This document shows positions 34,643 through 46,996 of a stretch of DNA of 64,000 nt, in pieces. The notes below the pieces were generated by a model. It did no database searches and was not told the origin of the DNA. It saw nothing but the letters and a program-made list of their open reading frames with translations. The translations under genes were made by a program, and so were the position numbers. Position 1 is the first letter of the stretch. Each line of letters starts with the position of its first letter. Origin of the DNA: Spinacia oleracea (taxonomy: Eukaryota; Streptophyta; Magnoliopsida; Caryophyllales; Amaranthaceae); NCBI RefSeq assembly GCF_020520425.1, contig NC_079491.1, positions 110,732,652 through 110,796,651 of the forward strand, given 5' to 3'.

Positions 34643-35907
34643 AAGAGTGGGAGGAGTTCCCTCCTCCTAGATCATCTGCCCCACCTTCAATGTCCACCTC
34701 CACTATTGTAGGTTCAAATTCACCAGTTCCCTCTTCATTTAACAAATGAAAAGTATTATTCAACTGTGTTGGTGCTGCAATTGAATTTCTCACCCTGATA
34801 GGCCTAAGAGCTTTCTGAAAACCCTCTTGGTCCACTTCAGGAGCCTGCACCATTGGTTGCACTTAGTGTTTCTGCACCCAAACTTTTCTAGTACCCTGCC
34901 TACATTCAGCATCTTGGTGTCCCACCATCTTACACACCCCACACTTACTAGGTTTTCATTCATACTTTATGTCTACCTTAATCAATTCACCATGTTCATC
35001 CATGAAAGAAACTTGATCAGGCAAACTTTGAGTAATGGGCATGTCCACTAACACCCTAGCAAAGTGAAATTTATCCCTTTAGTAGTAGCAGAATCTCTCT
35101 TCACAGGTTTCCCTATTTGATTCACAATCTTGAAGAGTGCCTTTTCTCCCCAATATTTGATATTAAGTTTTAGTTGAATCCAGATAGGAACAGACCTAAT
35201 CTCCTCCTTCTCCATGTCCATATCTACACTCCTTGGCTTCATGATTAATGGCTTACCATCAAAGAAAAAGTGCCCTGTTAACACTTTATCCCTCATGTCC
35301 ATAGTGTGAAATCGAACTAGGAACATCCCTTTTTTCACCATAACTACCTTATCAAGCTTGTAATTCTTCCATATTCGTCTAACAAAACCCTCCATAACAT
35401 GAGCACGTTGATTAGCACCAACAACATAACACAAAACAGCAGAATTCCAGAATTCTATTTCTTCCTGAATGTCATCCAAATCAATCTGAATAGGGTTTAG
35501 ATTTTCAATTGATTTATTCGAAACTGATTTATCAGATATGCTACCAACTTCATCATTATTATGCACAGATATCTCATCCAATTGCTGCAAAATAGGGACA
35601 GAAATTGATCCTACATCCATGTTTGCTCTGTTTTGACGCAAAACTCAAAAGAATGGTGAATCTGCTGCATCCACTCATTGAATGAGTGTCGCACCTCTGA
35701 TCTCAGTTGAAGATGTTGCACACTTGATTTCGGAGTGAGAATGTCATTCTCCATTCCAAAATCCAGTGCCTCCACGCCTAATAGTTCATCAATCGAACGC
35801 GTTCTGAGAGCCTGCGAATCCGATGAAGGTCCATGAGGCTTCGTCGTCACATTTCCATGAGAATTATGCTTGCTACCTTGCCCTTTGCCCCCAGATTTTC
35901 ATGCCAT
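34635..35907 (-). pseudogene. LINE ORF1: DUF4283-type RNA-binding protein with zinc knuckle
   Basis: ATG at 35907 is followed by TGA at codon 3, where TGG (Trp) is expected. The frame continues through HGPSSDSQALRTRSIDELLG, shifts near 35640, and gives the DUF4283 domain (FWNSAVLCYVVGANQR, MEGFVRRIW, FFDGKPLIMKPRS, SVPIWIQLKL). A one-base loss in an A run near 35075 shifts to ARVLVDMPITQSLPDQVSF. A CX2CX4HX4C knuckle follows, CGVCKMVGHQDAEC, preceded by a TGA. A TAA at about 34864 precedes the C-terminal tail, which ends at 34635. These proteins bind LINE RNA. Confidence 0.85.
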
Positions 35908-35984
35908 GGCAACGGAGCACGATAAGGCTATCGAGCACCGAGAGAGCTTGGGAGAAAGAAACTGTTGTAGTTTTTGCATTATTG

Positions 35985-37687
35985 CTTTAATTTCAAGTTA
36001 TTATTCATGATAAATGTTTAGACTTTGCATGCTTCAATATATGTTTTAATTATTGTTTATAATTAAATATCTTGCACTGCAGTAAATCCTTTTAGAAAGG
36101 TAACAGTAAATTTCCTCGATTGGTAATGAATTCAAGAACGATTCATGGAAATAAGAGAAAATGAGCAATTTAAAATGTACGTTTCTTTTAGCGACTTTTA
36201 TGGTTGTTTTCGAGTATCAAAGTCGAATGGCGAACCGATCGGTGCTTGTGAATTCAAAATACAATGTAGTTTTGAGATCATAAAGCATTGAGTTTAAACG
36301 CTCAGCTTTACCAATGGTTAACAACCTAAAATCATTTTTCATTTAATTCTCGAATGAGTCTAGTCCCTAGACATTCGAATAGATCGATGCTTAGAGAACT
36401 TTAGAAGCTTCTGATAAGATCATCTAGTTGAAACAAAATATTGAACATAAATTAAAATGGTAATGAACCTTGTTGGTGACATTGGACATGTCTAAACAAA
36501 GTATAAAAGTCAAATCTAGAGAAATCAATTCTTAAGACTATAAGAAAGGGTACAAGAAATAGGAAAACAAGGAAAAAATGAAAGAAATTTTACGATTTCG
36601 TTTCTACCTATAAGTTAATGTTTAAAGAGAAGTGACATAACAATCAAACTTCCTTGATATCATATACCGCTTGAGGTTCTTACTTACTAATGGCCTACAA
36701 GTGGGAAATGAAGCATGGCAATGCTACATTAGTTGTAGGGTCATCTAGTTTGTTTTAAGTCCTTTCAAAGGCTGGAACTTAATGGCTATTTTGTTCCATA
36801 ATCAGCATACCTCAATTTCTGTTTCAAACACAGAAAGACTCACATTCAGAAGAACAAAAACAATGTTTGTTTGTTTATTTGAATGAAATGGTCATTTACG
36901 GGTTGAGTCAATATGCTTGATTAAAACAAACAACTCTTTAACAATAAAAACTTTACTAGGTTCAAATCAAACCCTTGATTTGAGTTCCACTAATCTTTGG
37001 CATTGTTGCTTAGACCATATCAACAAGTTAACATTCATAAGCTCTATTTTGATGGACTTTTGAAAGTTGATTGATTTCTAGATCAATTCAAGACAAGCTA
37101 GTCTTACTTGTTGAAAGTAACAAAAGATATGAACTATTGCTAGAACGCCTAGACGATAGAGTTCAAAGCTAAAGAAAGGTTTTATGACTTTATTATTTCA
37201 CAAAGATTTGAGTGAATATAGGTTTATTTACTCAATGTGATATAAGATTGAATCTGTTTGGCCAGTTCAAAGATTCAGAAGTATAAATCCCACTTGGCAA
37301 GAAATCATAAAGATCTAAGTTAGATCATGTCGATGATTACTTTAAGACCAAATATGATCATCTATGATTGTGTGTTGTAATTTCACGATCTAGCTCCATA
37401 AGATATGGCATATCTAAGTTAGAATGATCGGAGTCAATTAGTACTTGATTCGATCAATGATGATTCATAAAGACCTTTCCTATAAATTCTAAAACAAAAT
37501 GCTGAACTACTACCAAACAAAACCAAATTCGTCAAAGCTATTGAAAAGTAATTTCAGAATATCTATTCATAAATATATATCTAAAGAGTTGCTAAACTCA
37601 GTGGAAGCTTAGTGTTTGTTATTCAACAAACTAAGACCCATGTCTAGATATATGTATCATTGTGATTTATTCAAATGAGACACAAGG
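35985..37687 (+). other. Element C internal region after the leader, first copy
   Basis: Non-coding AT-rich DNA following the leader. Copied at 51602-52372 plus 58091-59019, where D2 splits it. No gag frame or other gene found, although this is where gag should be. It ends at CAAGG (37683-37687), the G1 target duplication. Confidence 0.7.
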
Positions 37688-39138
37688 TGTGAGGGGGTCG
37701 AAAAACACGAGGCTAATACGTGACCTCGTCCCTCGTGGGTGTGACGTTTCTTTTTGTCAAATCAAGTGTAATTGGATTTCCTGTGAGTTTACACCCAATT
37801 GATTAGTAATATAGGAGTCGCCATTCAGTTTTTAACGACAATGAGAAAAACTGACAAAACCCGGTTATCGTGACATAAAGGGAGTGCAATTATGTTTGAC
37901 CACGACGTCCGTAGGTTCCCTTGTGATCCCTGGTGTGGGGATCTCTCAACATACACCCGCAAGGTAGAGATTGAGGGTTCGGGGGACTGTAACTACCGAG
38001 AGGAGTACTCGCTCTTCGATAACTCCAGAGGCAGGAGATCCTTACTAGCTCATCATAAATAATTGAAGGGACATGCGTTACCTATTAAACTAATCTGAAT
38101 TGATTTTAACAATACGCAACACATAATACTAGATCGATCGCGATTATCTGATTTAGATTGTTTTAAGGGACCTAGTATGATAGTTCAATTTCCCAAAATA
38201 TTATCTTTATTAGGCGTGATAGAACAATCAGATTAAATAGTCTAACAGTTTTATAAAAGGGTGAGGAAAGCAATTAAATCATGCGGAGGGACACATTACG
38301 ACGCACCCTTGAGAGGTGCGTCACGGTTCTCAGAAAACTAACCACTTAGGCTTTGCTATTTCTCCTTTTATTTAACGAATCTCAAGTTTCCAGGCTTAAT
38401 TCTTTAGCTACAAGGGACAGGATACGTTCTGTTCGATTTTTGGATCGATTGCGACACAACGCGGGATCAATTTCGCAGCGTAAGGCTTAGGCTTAGGGGT
38501 TGGAGTCAATACTCAGAATAGGAATTGTGTGTTCTTTTCTCGTCGAATTTGGGGCTATATTTATAGAAAAGAGTTCGTGGAAAGATAGAATTTTAGATCT
38601 CTAATCCACAAAGAATTAGGAAAGAACACGTCCCAGGTAATTTCAGCGCCCAGGGCTGGGCGCCGAAGATTTCGGCGCCCAGAGCCAGGCGTTGAAAATA
38701 GGTTTGGGTCGTTTTCTTTGTCAGATTTGGACTTTTAGCGCGTATTAACTTTATGACGGAATGCGTCTGAGCCCGTTACGAACTCTAGGCTCGTTAGGAT
38801 TTTAATTAATACGTAACTCTTATTTTTGAATCATATTAGGAATAGGATTCCTCTTGCAATTTCTATCTCATTTAGGATTTATGTTGGAGTGCAACACCTA
38901 ATTCTGACAGGTTTCTATCTTTTATGACTTGCCACTTTTAACAACTACCCATTATGGCAGTTACTATTTTTAGCAGGTTTCCATAAATAGCAGGTTTCTA
39001 TAAATAGCAGGTTTCGGGTGAAATGAAAAGGGTGATTGAGATTCGTTATTTTATAGGAGATACGTTGCCAAGAGGAGATTTATGTTCTCATCATCGAACC
39101 TTCCCTTTCCGGAATGGGGACAAAAGTAGGTGTCTACA
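37688..39138 (-). repeat. G1 3' LTR, 1451 bp
   Basis: Plus-strand ends TGTGAGGGGGTCG and GGTGTCTACA. About 38 bp shorter than the other LTRs because a segment around CTTAGAATCCGGAGTG is missing near 38734. Hairpin at 38300-38322; paired palindrome at 38642-38697. Confidence 0.93.
38642..38697. repeat. Paired palindrome in G1 3' LTR
   Basis: GCGCCCAGGGCTGGGCGC, spacer CGAAGATTTCG, then GCGCCCAGAGCCAGGCGT. The second arm is partly decayed. Confidence 0.8.
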
Positions 39139-39153
39139 GTTAGCCCCCACTTT
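39139..39153 (-). promoter_or_regulatory. G1 polypurine tract
   Basis: AAAGTGGGGGCTAAC on the minus strand next to the 3' LTR, identical to G2. Confidence 0.8.
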
Positions 39154-39559
39154 GACTGAGTCTTAGAGTAAGACGATGGTCAAAGTATTAGACGGAGTGC
39201 TTCACACAAGCCATGGTGACCTGTTTTGCGAGGGTCTCAGGAGCCCCGGAGTGATAACATTTGACTTAAGGGTCATCACTTGAAGTGTCGACATATCACT
39301 CACGTGTCATTGGAATTTATCAATGGATAGTATAGAAAACTCCCTCACTTTGTCATTGGAACTATCTAAAGATGTGTAGAAACTCCCTCACTTTGTCATT
39401 GGGAGTAGCTACAGATGTTTTCGAAATCAAAGCTATAAAGTGTAATTGGGCCTGGCCAAGCCCAATCACGAGGTAAAAATGTTTTTAAAGATTCTCATTT
39501 TCAGGGTTAGCTAAACGAGAAAACCCCCTTGTTTTTATGTGACGTAAAACGAAGGAAAA

Positions 39560-39895
39560 TTCGGCACATCGTTCTTTTTTGGAAAAACGGAAAACCAATC
39601 CTTTAATTTTTGAAAAAAGGGAAAACTATTCACATCGCTTTTTTGGAAAAAACGGAAAACCAATCCTTTAATTTTTGGAAAAAAAGGAAAACTACTCACG
39701 TCGTTCTTTTTTGGAAAAACGGAAAACCAATCCTTTAATTTTTGGACAAAAAGGAAAACTACTCACATCGTTCTTTTTTGGAAAAACGGAAAACCAATCC
39801 TTTAATTTTGGAAAAAAGGAAAACTACTCACATCGTTCTTTTTTGGAAAAACGTAAAACCAATCCTTTAATTTTTGGAAAAAGGGAAAACCAGAA
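39560..39895 (-). repeat. Tandem array near the G1 3' end
   Basis: About five units of 65-70 bp around TTTTTTGGAAAAACGGAAAA, CCAATCCTTTAATTTTTGG and ACTACTCACATCGTTC. It matches G2 11880-12170. Confidence 0.85.
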
Positions 39896-39899
39896 AAAG

Positions 39900-40235
39900 T
39901 TAGCGCTGCAGCGACTAAGGACCTGCGCGATTAGTGGCGCAGACCCCGCCGGCTAAAGATGGCGAGCCTGTCCGCTAAGGGTGGACACCCCGTCCGATAG
40001 AAGTGGACGAATCTGTTTTGAAGTTTGTTTGCTTTTTTTTGGAAAATAAGGACCTACGCGGTTTGTGACGTAGACCCCGCCGGCTAAAGATGGCGAGCCT
40101 ATTTTGAATTTGAAAAATTTATTTTTCGAAAACTGAGGACCTGCGCGGCTAGTGACGCAGACCCCGCCCGTTGAAGGTGGGCGAGCCCTGTCTGCTAAGG
40201 GTTGACGCCCCGCCCGTTGGAGGTGAGCGAACCTG
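39900..40235 (-). repeat. GC-rich tandem array in G1
   Basis: Repeated GGACCTGCGCGNTTAGTG, GCAGACCCCGCC and GGCTAAAGATGGCGAGCC segments, three to four degenerate units. A shorter version lies at 11690-11870 in G2. Confidence 0.75.
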
Positions 40236-40891
40236 AATTCGTCTTTTTGATTTGGGATTCGCGTGCCGCGGTCTTACCTGATTGAGGTGGACAAGTCCCT
40301 ATTTCATTTTTTCTTGTGATTTCTCTTGAGAATTTCTTTTTATTCATTCTTGTAGGAGCGAATTCTTTCGAGGGATGCTCGGATTCAGTTACAACCCGAA
40401 TGTGGGTTGACAACGTGCTTAGACGGACCATTATCTCGTGGTCATCATCTTTTATGGTCTTGAGCTAGTCTTTACGGCTCAATTTTTCCACTACTGGGTC
40501 CTTGATTAGGGGACTACGTATAGGTATCAACGGCGACCTTTGTCTTGAGGTCGTAAACCTGTTTTATCTTTTGAGACATCCATACACGGGACTTCGTACA
40601 GCGTAGTCTGGGAATATAGTTTTACCTTTGCATAATATATATTTTCTTTCGAGCCCCCAAGCACTCGTGCTTGACGGTCATTTCTTGTCAAAGAGGTTCC
40701 TTGGGGATACACATTCTGTAATGTCCTTGATCGTGTTTGGGATTGTGCTCGTAAGTGCGAGCGACCTTTGTAGTGGTGTGCTACTCTTAACAAAGCCGTG
40801 AGGTGCGACTTTCAGAAATCGGTAATTTTCGAGTCGAACAGATACGGCAGGGCCCTATAGAAGTCAGGGGCCTTTTTGGGTCTGGGATCGT

Positions 40892-40948
40892 TTTCGGCGC
40901 CCATGCCTGGGCGTTAAAGATTTCGGCGCCCAGCGCTGGGCGCTGAAA
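40892..40948. repeat. Paired palindrome in G1 interior
   Basis: GCGCCCATGCCTGGGCGT, spacer, then GCGCCCAGCGCTGGGCGC with TGAAA flank. A single decayed unit lies nearby at 41179-41201. Confidence 0.8.
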
Positions 40949-43900
40949 ATGATTTCTGGCGAGGTTTCTTGATGACACAGTTGGCCTCTTGTTCGTTCGC
41001 TTTTTTTTTTCTTTTCGTCTAGAGATTCTTTTTTTGGAACAAACCATTCATTTGAGATCACCATTGATTGGTGAAAAATTATTTCTCGAGAAACCGTAGC
41101 CTAATAGTGGACCAACGGTGTTTATTATTTCCTTATTCGTTCGCCATTTCTTAGCTTAGAATGATTGTGGGATTAATCTTCAACGCCCAAAGTCAGGCGT
41201 GGGTTTTGGCGTAGGAGTTGATTATTGGGTAGATCTGCCTCTTTTCCGTTCCCTTATTTCACTTGGAGATTCTACGTATTCTCTTCTCTTTTGTTTTTCT
41301 TTATTTTTGGAACGTAGAATTTTATTAGAGATCACAATGAGCTGAGTGATCGTGATGATTTCTCGAGAAGCCGTAGCTGATTGGTGGACTACGGTGTTTA
41401 TCGCTTTGGGGCGATTATTTAAAGGAACTATTGCTCTTAAGGTGTACAGTTATTGCAATAGTCGGGCGAGTCTATATGGCCCGAGGAACATACCTTGAGG
41501 TGTAAGACTTTGATCGCTCTTATATTTTTTTGAACGTGTTCGTGAATGATGATATGTATGTGCGAACGAGCGTTCATAGAATAGCCGTTGTGTGCGGTCC
41601 ATTAATCAGTTCGCTTGAATCATTTTTTTTCAGTAATGACTGATTTTGAATAGTTTGCTTAGAAGCTTGATAGGGGTCAAGCCCATTCATGAAGTGGGCT
41701 CAAGCATCGTGCCCTTTCGATCGTTCAAACATTTTCTTCGAGATTTTTTATTTTGCTATGGTCGTTTCGTAGCTTGGAGCCCCCAAGTATGCATGTTGGG
41801 ATGCTTCCTTTCGGCGTACGATTTTTGTAGGTTCTTTCGAGAAAGATGCCTTGGGGTTCCGCTCGTGTAGGTACGAGCTATCCCTGCCGTGGTAGGTAAT
41901 GTTTTGCTACCTTTAATCCTTAATGTAGAAGTCGTGTGGCTTGCATTTTGAATTTGGGCGATAAGTAGTCTTTGCCTCATGCTCTTGGTCGTCCCCGCAT
42001 TAGCGCAACATGCCTTACTTTTTTTTTTAGACTTGCACCGTGGGATGTTTGAATTTATGGTGCGACGTAGGCTTGTGTGGCCTAACGGGGTGTCTTAGAA
42101 CATTCCTCCAGGTGTTGGGGCATCATTATTATTTTTTGCATTGCCGTACTTCATTATGCCTCGTTCAGGTGTTCGAACAAGTGTAGCGCCTTCTGCGTGG
42201 GTGTGCACGGCTTATTACTTCGTTTGATGCGAGGATTCATAGATGTTTCTTTCTTGTTTTTATCCTTGATTTTTCTTTTACTTTTGCTTTGGAACGACTT
42301 AGATTGTGTAACGGGCGGTCGTAGGGCGAGCGTTATGTGCAGTAGTTTGATCGGAGTTTTGGTGACTCGCGATTCTCAGTTACCCTTGTTAGTGGGGTGA
42401 CTTTATATGTTCTAAGTAGTGCTTAGAATTTGGGAGGGGTTGTAGCCATTCTAAGGTTCGTTTCACACGATCAAACCTTAGGATTGTGCCCCTATGACGT
42501 GTGTATAGCATTAGCGTCGAGAATTTGCGATAAAATCGTCATTTCGAGCATTTTTAGAGTGTTTTTCTCAAGCCCCCAATTGTAGCTACGGGATTGGCTT
42601 GGTGCTATAATGCTTGGCATACGTTTTATGCTTTCATGGTGACATGGATCATGACTAGTTTGAACCAGACTCGTTTAGTGCGAGGTACGTTCAAGTAGTG
42701 ATTTGCTACTTCTCTTGTAAATGTCGTATTGTGCGACATTGCCATGGTCAAGGTAGTCACACGTTGAAGTGTGCCTTGTCCAAAAGCTAGGTGCCTTTCT
42801 TTACCCATAATCATATTTAGAAATCTTTTGACTTACTTGCAACATCGAGATAAACGCATACTTAGCTTAAACCAACGACACTTTATTATGTTTGAAGAAG
42901 TCTTTGAAAATTATTTGAAGTCCGAGTCCTACTGTGTACAATCCGATGTGTCCTAAGTAAGTTGACTTATGGAAGGGCTCGTACAGGATTACATGAGTGA
43001 ATCGAAGTACTGTTATGATTTTTGGATTGCTGTCTAAGGATTTGCTGGAAGCCAAGGTGCAGGCGTCAAGGTATTACTTGTGCCCGTGTGGCACATGCTT
43101 TAGGCTTTTAGGGCATCTTTTCTAGAATTGCGGGAATATAAACCGTTTTCAAATCGACTTAGATTTACTTGGTGTATGTTTGCACAAAAGGCCAAGGTAT
43201 ACTTAGTTCTTTCCCTAGCTCTTTCATTTCAATTTTTTTTGCCCCCAGTTGCGCGCTATTATGTCTTCCCATTAATGATGCTTTCAGATTTCGATTTTAG
43301 ATGCCCGTGTCATATGTCTGAGTAGGGTGAGCCTTGGTTAAGTGCCAAGTCCTATTGACAATGTCTGATTTTTTTTTCCAAAGGGGATTCGCAAGCATTT
43401 GAATTACCATGAACGGGTGCCTTGAGTTCGAAGGAACGATGGGGCGACGCCGTAGAACAATCCTCTTTATTGCAAGCTTACTGCCTTTACTACTTGTTGG
43501 CGATTATGATTGTGTCTAGTGGTGAAAGAAGGTCTTTAAGCGAACGACTATGTCTAGTGGTGAAAGAAGGTCTTTAAGTGCGTTAGTTCGCTTTAGGGAG
43601 GGTCAAGTCGAGTACTTTAGAGGTCATGGACGCTCGCGCTAGCCCCCATTCTATTGAGGCAAAGCGATCTTTTGAGTATTGGCTAAGTGCCTAGGAGTGT
43701 GAGTGCTCCTTCTGGCAAGGGTACGTGCCCTTATTATTTTTCGATGTGTGCTCATTAATTTTGGCATCTTGATGATTTGGATTCTTCCTTTGACTTAAAT
43801 TTTTCTTTCGACTTGGATTGCAAGTAATTAAATTTCAATAAAGGACTCTATTTTTTATTCTTGTTATTCTGTAGGCTTTAACATTTTTGCAAATTGGTTG

Positions 43901-44253
43901 GACCGAATCATGGATTGCCTACGTACCCGCCTTAAATAGATTTAATTTGGAATCAGGTCTTGCGTAGTTCTTAGCCAGCAAATGGTTTCTTAGAATGCCG
44001 ATTTTAAACAAGTACGTTCTGAGGTGGAAACATATTATTTGAAACGGTAGAATAAGTGAAGTTTATTATTGTTTTAATCTGCTGCTTTGCCGTAAGCCAA
44101 AATTTTATTTTATTTTTTAAGTACATCTTTTCATGTGTTTTTTGGTACGTATATCTGAATACGTGCTGTACCCCCCCAAGTGTTCGTTATTTTTCCGTGT
44201 ATGTGCGGATAAAATGACGAGCACTTCTGGGCCAAGTTTGGCAAGCAGAGAGA

Positions 44254-44309
44254 TTCAGCGCCCGGGCTGGGGCGCTAAAGATTCCGGCGCCCAGCTCTGG
44301 GCGCTGAAA
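44254..44309. repeat. Paired palindrome next to the ECT fragment in G1
   Basis: GCGCCCGGGCTGGGGCGC, spacer, then GCGCCCAGCTCTGGGCGC. Equivalent to 7830-7884 in G2. Confidence 0.8.
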
Positions 44310-44571
44310 GTGATTCCTGGGCGGATCTTTTTTGGTGCGCTAAATGCTTCTTTTTCTTTTTAGACGAACTTTTAAAGGCGCTTTGCAAAGTTTGCTTTTT
44401 TATTATTTATTAATTTTTTTTTTGTACTTTTCATTTGTCTTCTCTTTTTTTATTCGTGACTCAAGACAGTTTGAAAGATGGGTTGAATGAGATAGGATAA
44501 TTTGTATAGGTATTGGTCAAGCACGAGGATTACATCAACCAAGGCTAATGAATAGCATAGGGACGGCTTCA

Positions 44572-44836
44572 AGGATGTATCCAAATAAGTTATATGGTCA
44601 TTATACTTATGGTGGTGTAATAATGGGTATGATGCACGTGTCAATGGCCGTACGTGGTTTGCAGTTGACAATAAGTTCAAGAACAAGAGTCGAGGTAATG
44701 GTTTCTTGAGTTTTGGGAATGAGAACATGGATGGGTTAAATGAGCTGAACAGGGCCCCCAGAGCGAAGGCGTCTAAGAACATAAGGATTGGAAAGGGTAG
44801 ACATCGTAGAATTTCATGTAGTTTTGTGGCATGATT
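44572..44836 (+). pseudogene. Captured ECT/YTH-family gene fragment in G1
   Basis: Same captured piece as 7248-7550, antisense to the element. It begins MYPNKLYGHYTYGGV, then a short deletion (the GLGFGN part) shifts the frame. Pieces of the same protein, including ENMDGLNELNRAPRAK, continue in other frames. A TGA replaces a codon in GFLSFGNE context. It is less intact than the G2 copy, showing decay without coding constraint. Confidence 0.7.
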
Positions 44837-45076
44837 TGGATTGGTTGACTCAATTCTTTCCCTTCGTTTACTTGGGTAGATTTCGTACTTTGGAAGGTAC
44901 GGGCTAAGTATTTCATGGCTCTTTTCGCTCTCCCTTTTCTCTTTCACTTTTTTTCTTTTTGCTTGGGGTTTCTCCCCAACATAAATCCTTCAATCAATTT
45001 TTTTTTATTTGGGCTAAAAGGTAGATTGTTGTGGTCTTTGAGTCACGAGGCGAGACTGAGTGAGCCTCGTCTGGTA

Positions 45077-45155
45077 GGCCTATAGTGGACCTTTAATTTT
45101 AGTAGGGCCTAGGGTGGACCTTTAGCTTTAGTAGGCCTAGGGTGGACCTTTAAAT
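45077..45155. repeat. Three-copy short tandem repeat in G1
   Basis: About 30-bp units around GTGGACCTTTA and TTTAGTAGGCCTA, three in a row. Confidence 0.8.
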
Positions 45156-46977
45156 TGTCTTACTTTGCGAGCGTATTTAGTCGTTTCTTAAAATGTGCAA
45201 ATAGCGTAGATTCCAAATATTGTTTTTACTTTATTGAAATTTAACGAAAGAATTACATCGAAAATAATTTTTTGTTTCTTTTCAGACTCCGGTTTCCAGG
45301 ATTTAATTGGAAGTTGTGATTTAGACTCGAACTTTCATTAATCTTCCTGATTATAACCCGTGTATGAATACAAGGAGGTGGCCTATACTCAAAATAATGA
45401 CATGGCGTAAGCCTATAATACTTGACCAAGCGACTTTTAGACTTAGGTTAATTGGACCATAACTTTAGTTGGTTGACACTTTAGATTTTAACCCTTGGGT
45501 GTTCATTTGTCATGCGCCATTTTGCTTAATGTTGGCAAGGTAGTTAGTTGGGGAGATCGAATTTTTATTTTTGCAAGACTAGAATCATTAGTGCGGCTTC
45601 CCTCTTAGTGTGTATTTCTTTACCCCAATGGTAGCCTTATGGTATGCCGATTTGGGTATTTTCATGGTTCGTCATGTTGCATTCATGGAAAATCTTTTAG
45701 TCCGTACTTAGGAGTATTTAAAGGAGCGAGTGGCTCGAGAGGACTATAATAGTTGTGACCCAATGTGATCATAAGCCTTGAGGCCATTAATTTTTTGCTA
45801 ATGGTATTGACACCTTAGGTTCACTTTGGGGGTTGTGCGACTATGGGGGAATGATTTTCAGAATGTGACTGTTTCCATTTTGAAAATAATATAATATATT
45901 CTTTTTATTGGTGGGAGAGAGTATTGAGGCTGCAGATTCTTAGCAAGGGATGACAATTACATATGGGTGCTTATTGATTTAAATGTTAGGAAGGGAGACT
46001 CAATATGGTTTAACCCTTTTAACTTGCAGAACAACACCAAGCATTAGGACCGATTCTATGGATAAAACAACTAAGACTTAGGATTTAGATTGTACTTTGG
46101 CATAGCCAGTCTAGACTCGGATTTATTTTTTATTCGAACATTATTTTTCCTTGAAGACTCTATTTGAACATTATTTTTTGAATATTTTGCCCATGTGACA
46201 TCCAAGGTTATTTTAATTCGTTTTCTGTTTACGTATATTTTTTGTTTATGCGACTTAATTTTGCGTGCTTGCCTAATAACGTCCTTTACGCGTTGTGCAG
46301 CGTTTGTGGGATTTGTTACGGGCCATCCCGAGCGTAGCTTATTTTTGTGGCGAACGTTCGGGGTTGCGGAACACGTATTTTGGTATAACTCTTTGGCCAA
46401 TTGGTTTATGAATGTTTGGGTAATTCTTAAGGTCGTTGGTTTTCTAGTATTATTTGTCACACACAATCACATAATTCGCTACACATAACTAGCATTACAA
46501 CATGAGGCAAAATAATAATATGTCATGTAGTTTATGATAGGCTTCTATGGGTAGTATTTGCGCCGGCTTGGTACCGCTTCTATCGCAGATCCAACACATG
46601 CCCCGGTCGAGGTAGTGCCTTCAACAGACGAATTTTGCCCAAGAGGCCAATCACGATGTAAGCCAAGGGGGCATGCACCAATGAGAGGGACCTAGTGGGC
46701 GAGCGATTGGGTTTGGGACGGGTGTACTACTAGCGAAAGTGCCGAGTGGACAACGTTCGAAGCGTCTGCACCCCCCGGTTGGCGATGGGTATCCTTAGTC
46801 CCAACTCCCGAGATGAAACATCCAAGGGAGCCAAGATTCGTTATGCGGTTCTGTCCGTTCACATTAATATGCTGATTTTCAGGTCGTCCCAACTTGATGG
46901 GGAAATAAACGCGGGGTAGGATCGTTTCACCCTTCGGCTATTTTTATTACTTACGAGCACGAGTATTTCATTCACTA

Positions 46978-46995
46978 TCCCCAGCAGAGTCGCCA
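46978..46995 (-). promoter_or_regulatory. G1 primer binding site
   Basis: TGGCGACTCTGCTGGGGA on the minus strand, one base after the LTR end. From memory it resembles the tRNA-Arg type site of plant Tat/Ogre-lineage gypsy elements. It fixes the orientation of family G. Confidence 0.75.
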
Positions 46996-46996
46996 C

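Larger units (their letters stand above)
31141..35973 (-). mobile_element. LINE (non-LTR retrotransposon), nearly full-length but mutated
   Basis: Minus-strand LINE with ORF1 then ORF2 and a short A-tail (T run at 31141-31150). It is flanked by an 11-bp target duplication TTGCATTATTG (31130-31140 and 35974-35984). The duplicated leader at about 51590-51605 shows the same site without the insertion, which fixes both ends. Several stops and frameshifts make it inactive. Confidence 0.92.
39154..46977 (-). other. G1 internal region without coding capacity
   Basis: About 7.8 kb. Besides the separately listed arrays, palindromes and ECT/YTH fragment, it holds CCCCC-containing boxes (the complement of GGGGGCT) near 40655, 41780, 42572, 43243 and 43643. 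A block of about 260 bp is present twice (around 41085-41140 and 41345-41400, ACCGTAGCC or GCCGTAGCTGATTGGTGG). A 131-residue open frame at 46071-46466 (minus) near the 5' end is Lys/Asn/Thr-rich with no recognisable motif; I do not call it a gene. Confidence 0.7.

Noticed and set aside
38420..38560. Possible host promoter or gene start near GGGACAGGATACGTTCTG
   Set aside because: The same sequence occurs in every G LTR, so it belongs to the element.
44450..44947. 165-residue minus-strand frame in G1
   Set aside because: It is the antisense shadow of the captured ECT/YTH fragment and has no equivalent in G2.
46071..46466. 131-residue minus-strand frame near the G1 5' end, considered as a Gag remnant
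   Set aside because: No zinc knuckle or other Gag motif, biased Lys/Asn composition, and no G2 counterpart is available in the window to test conservation.
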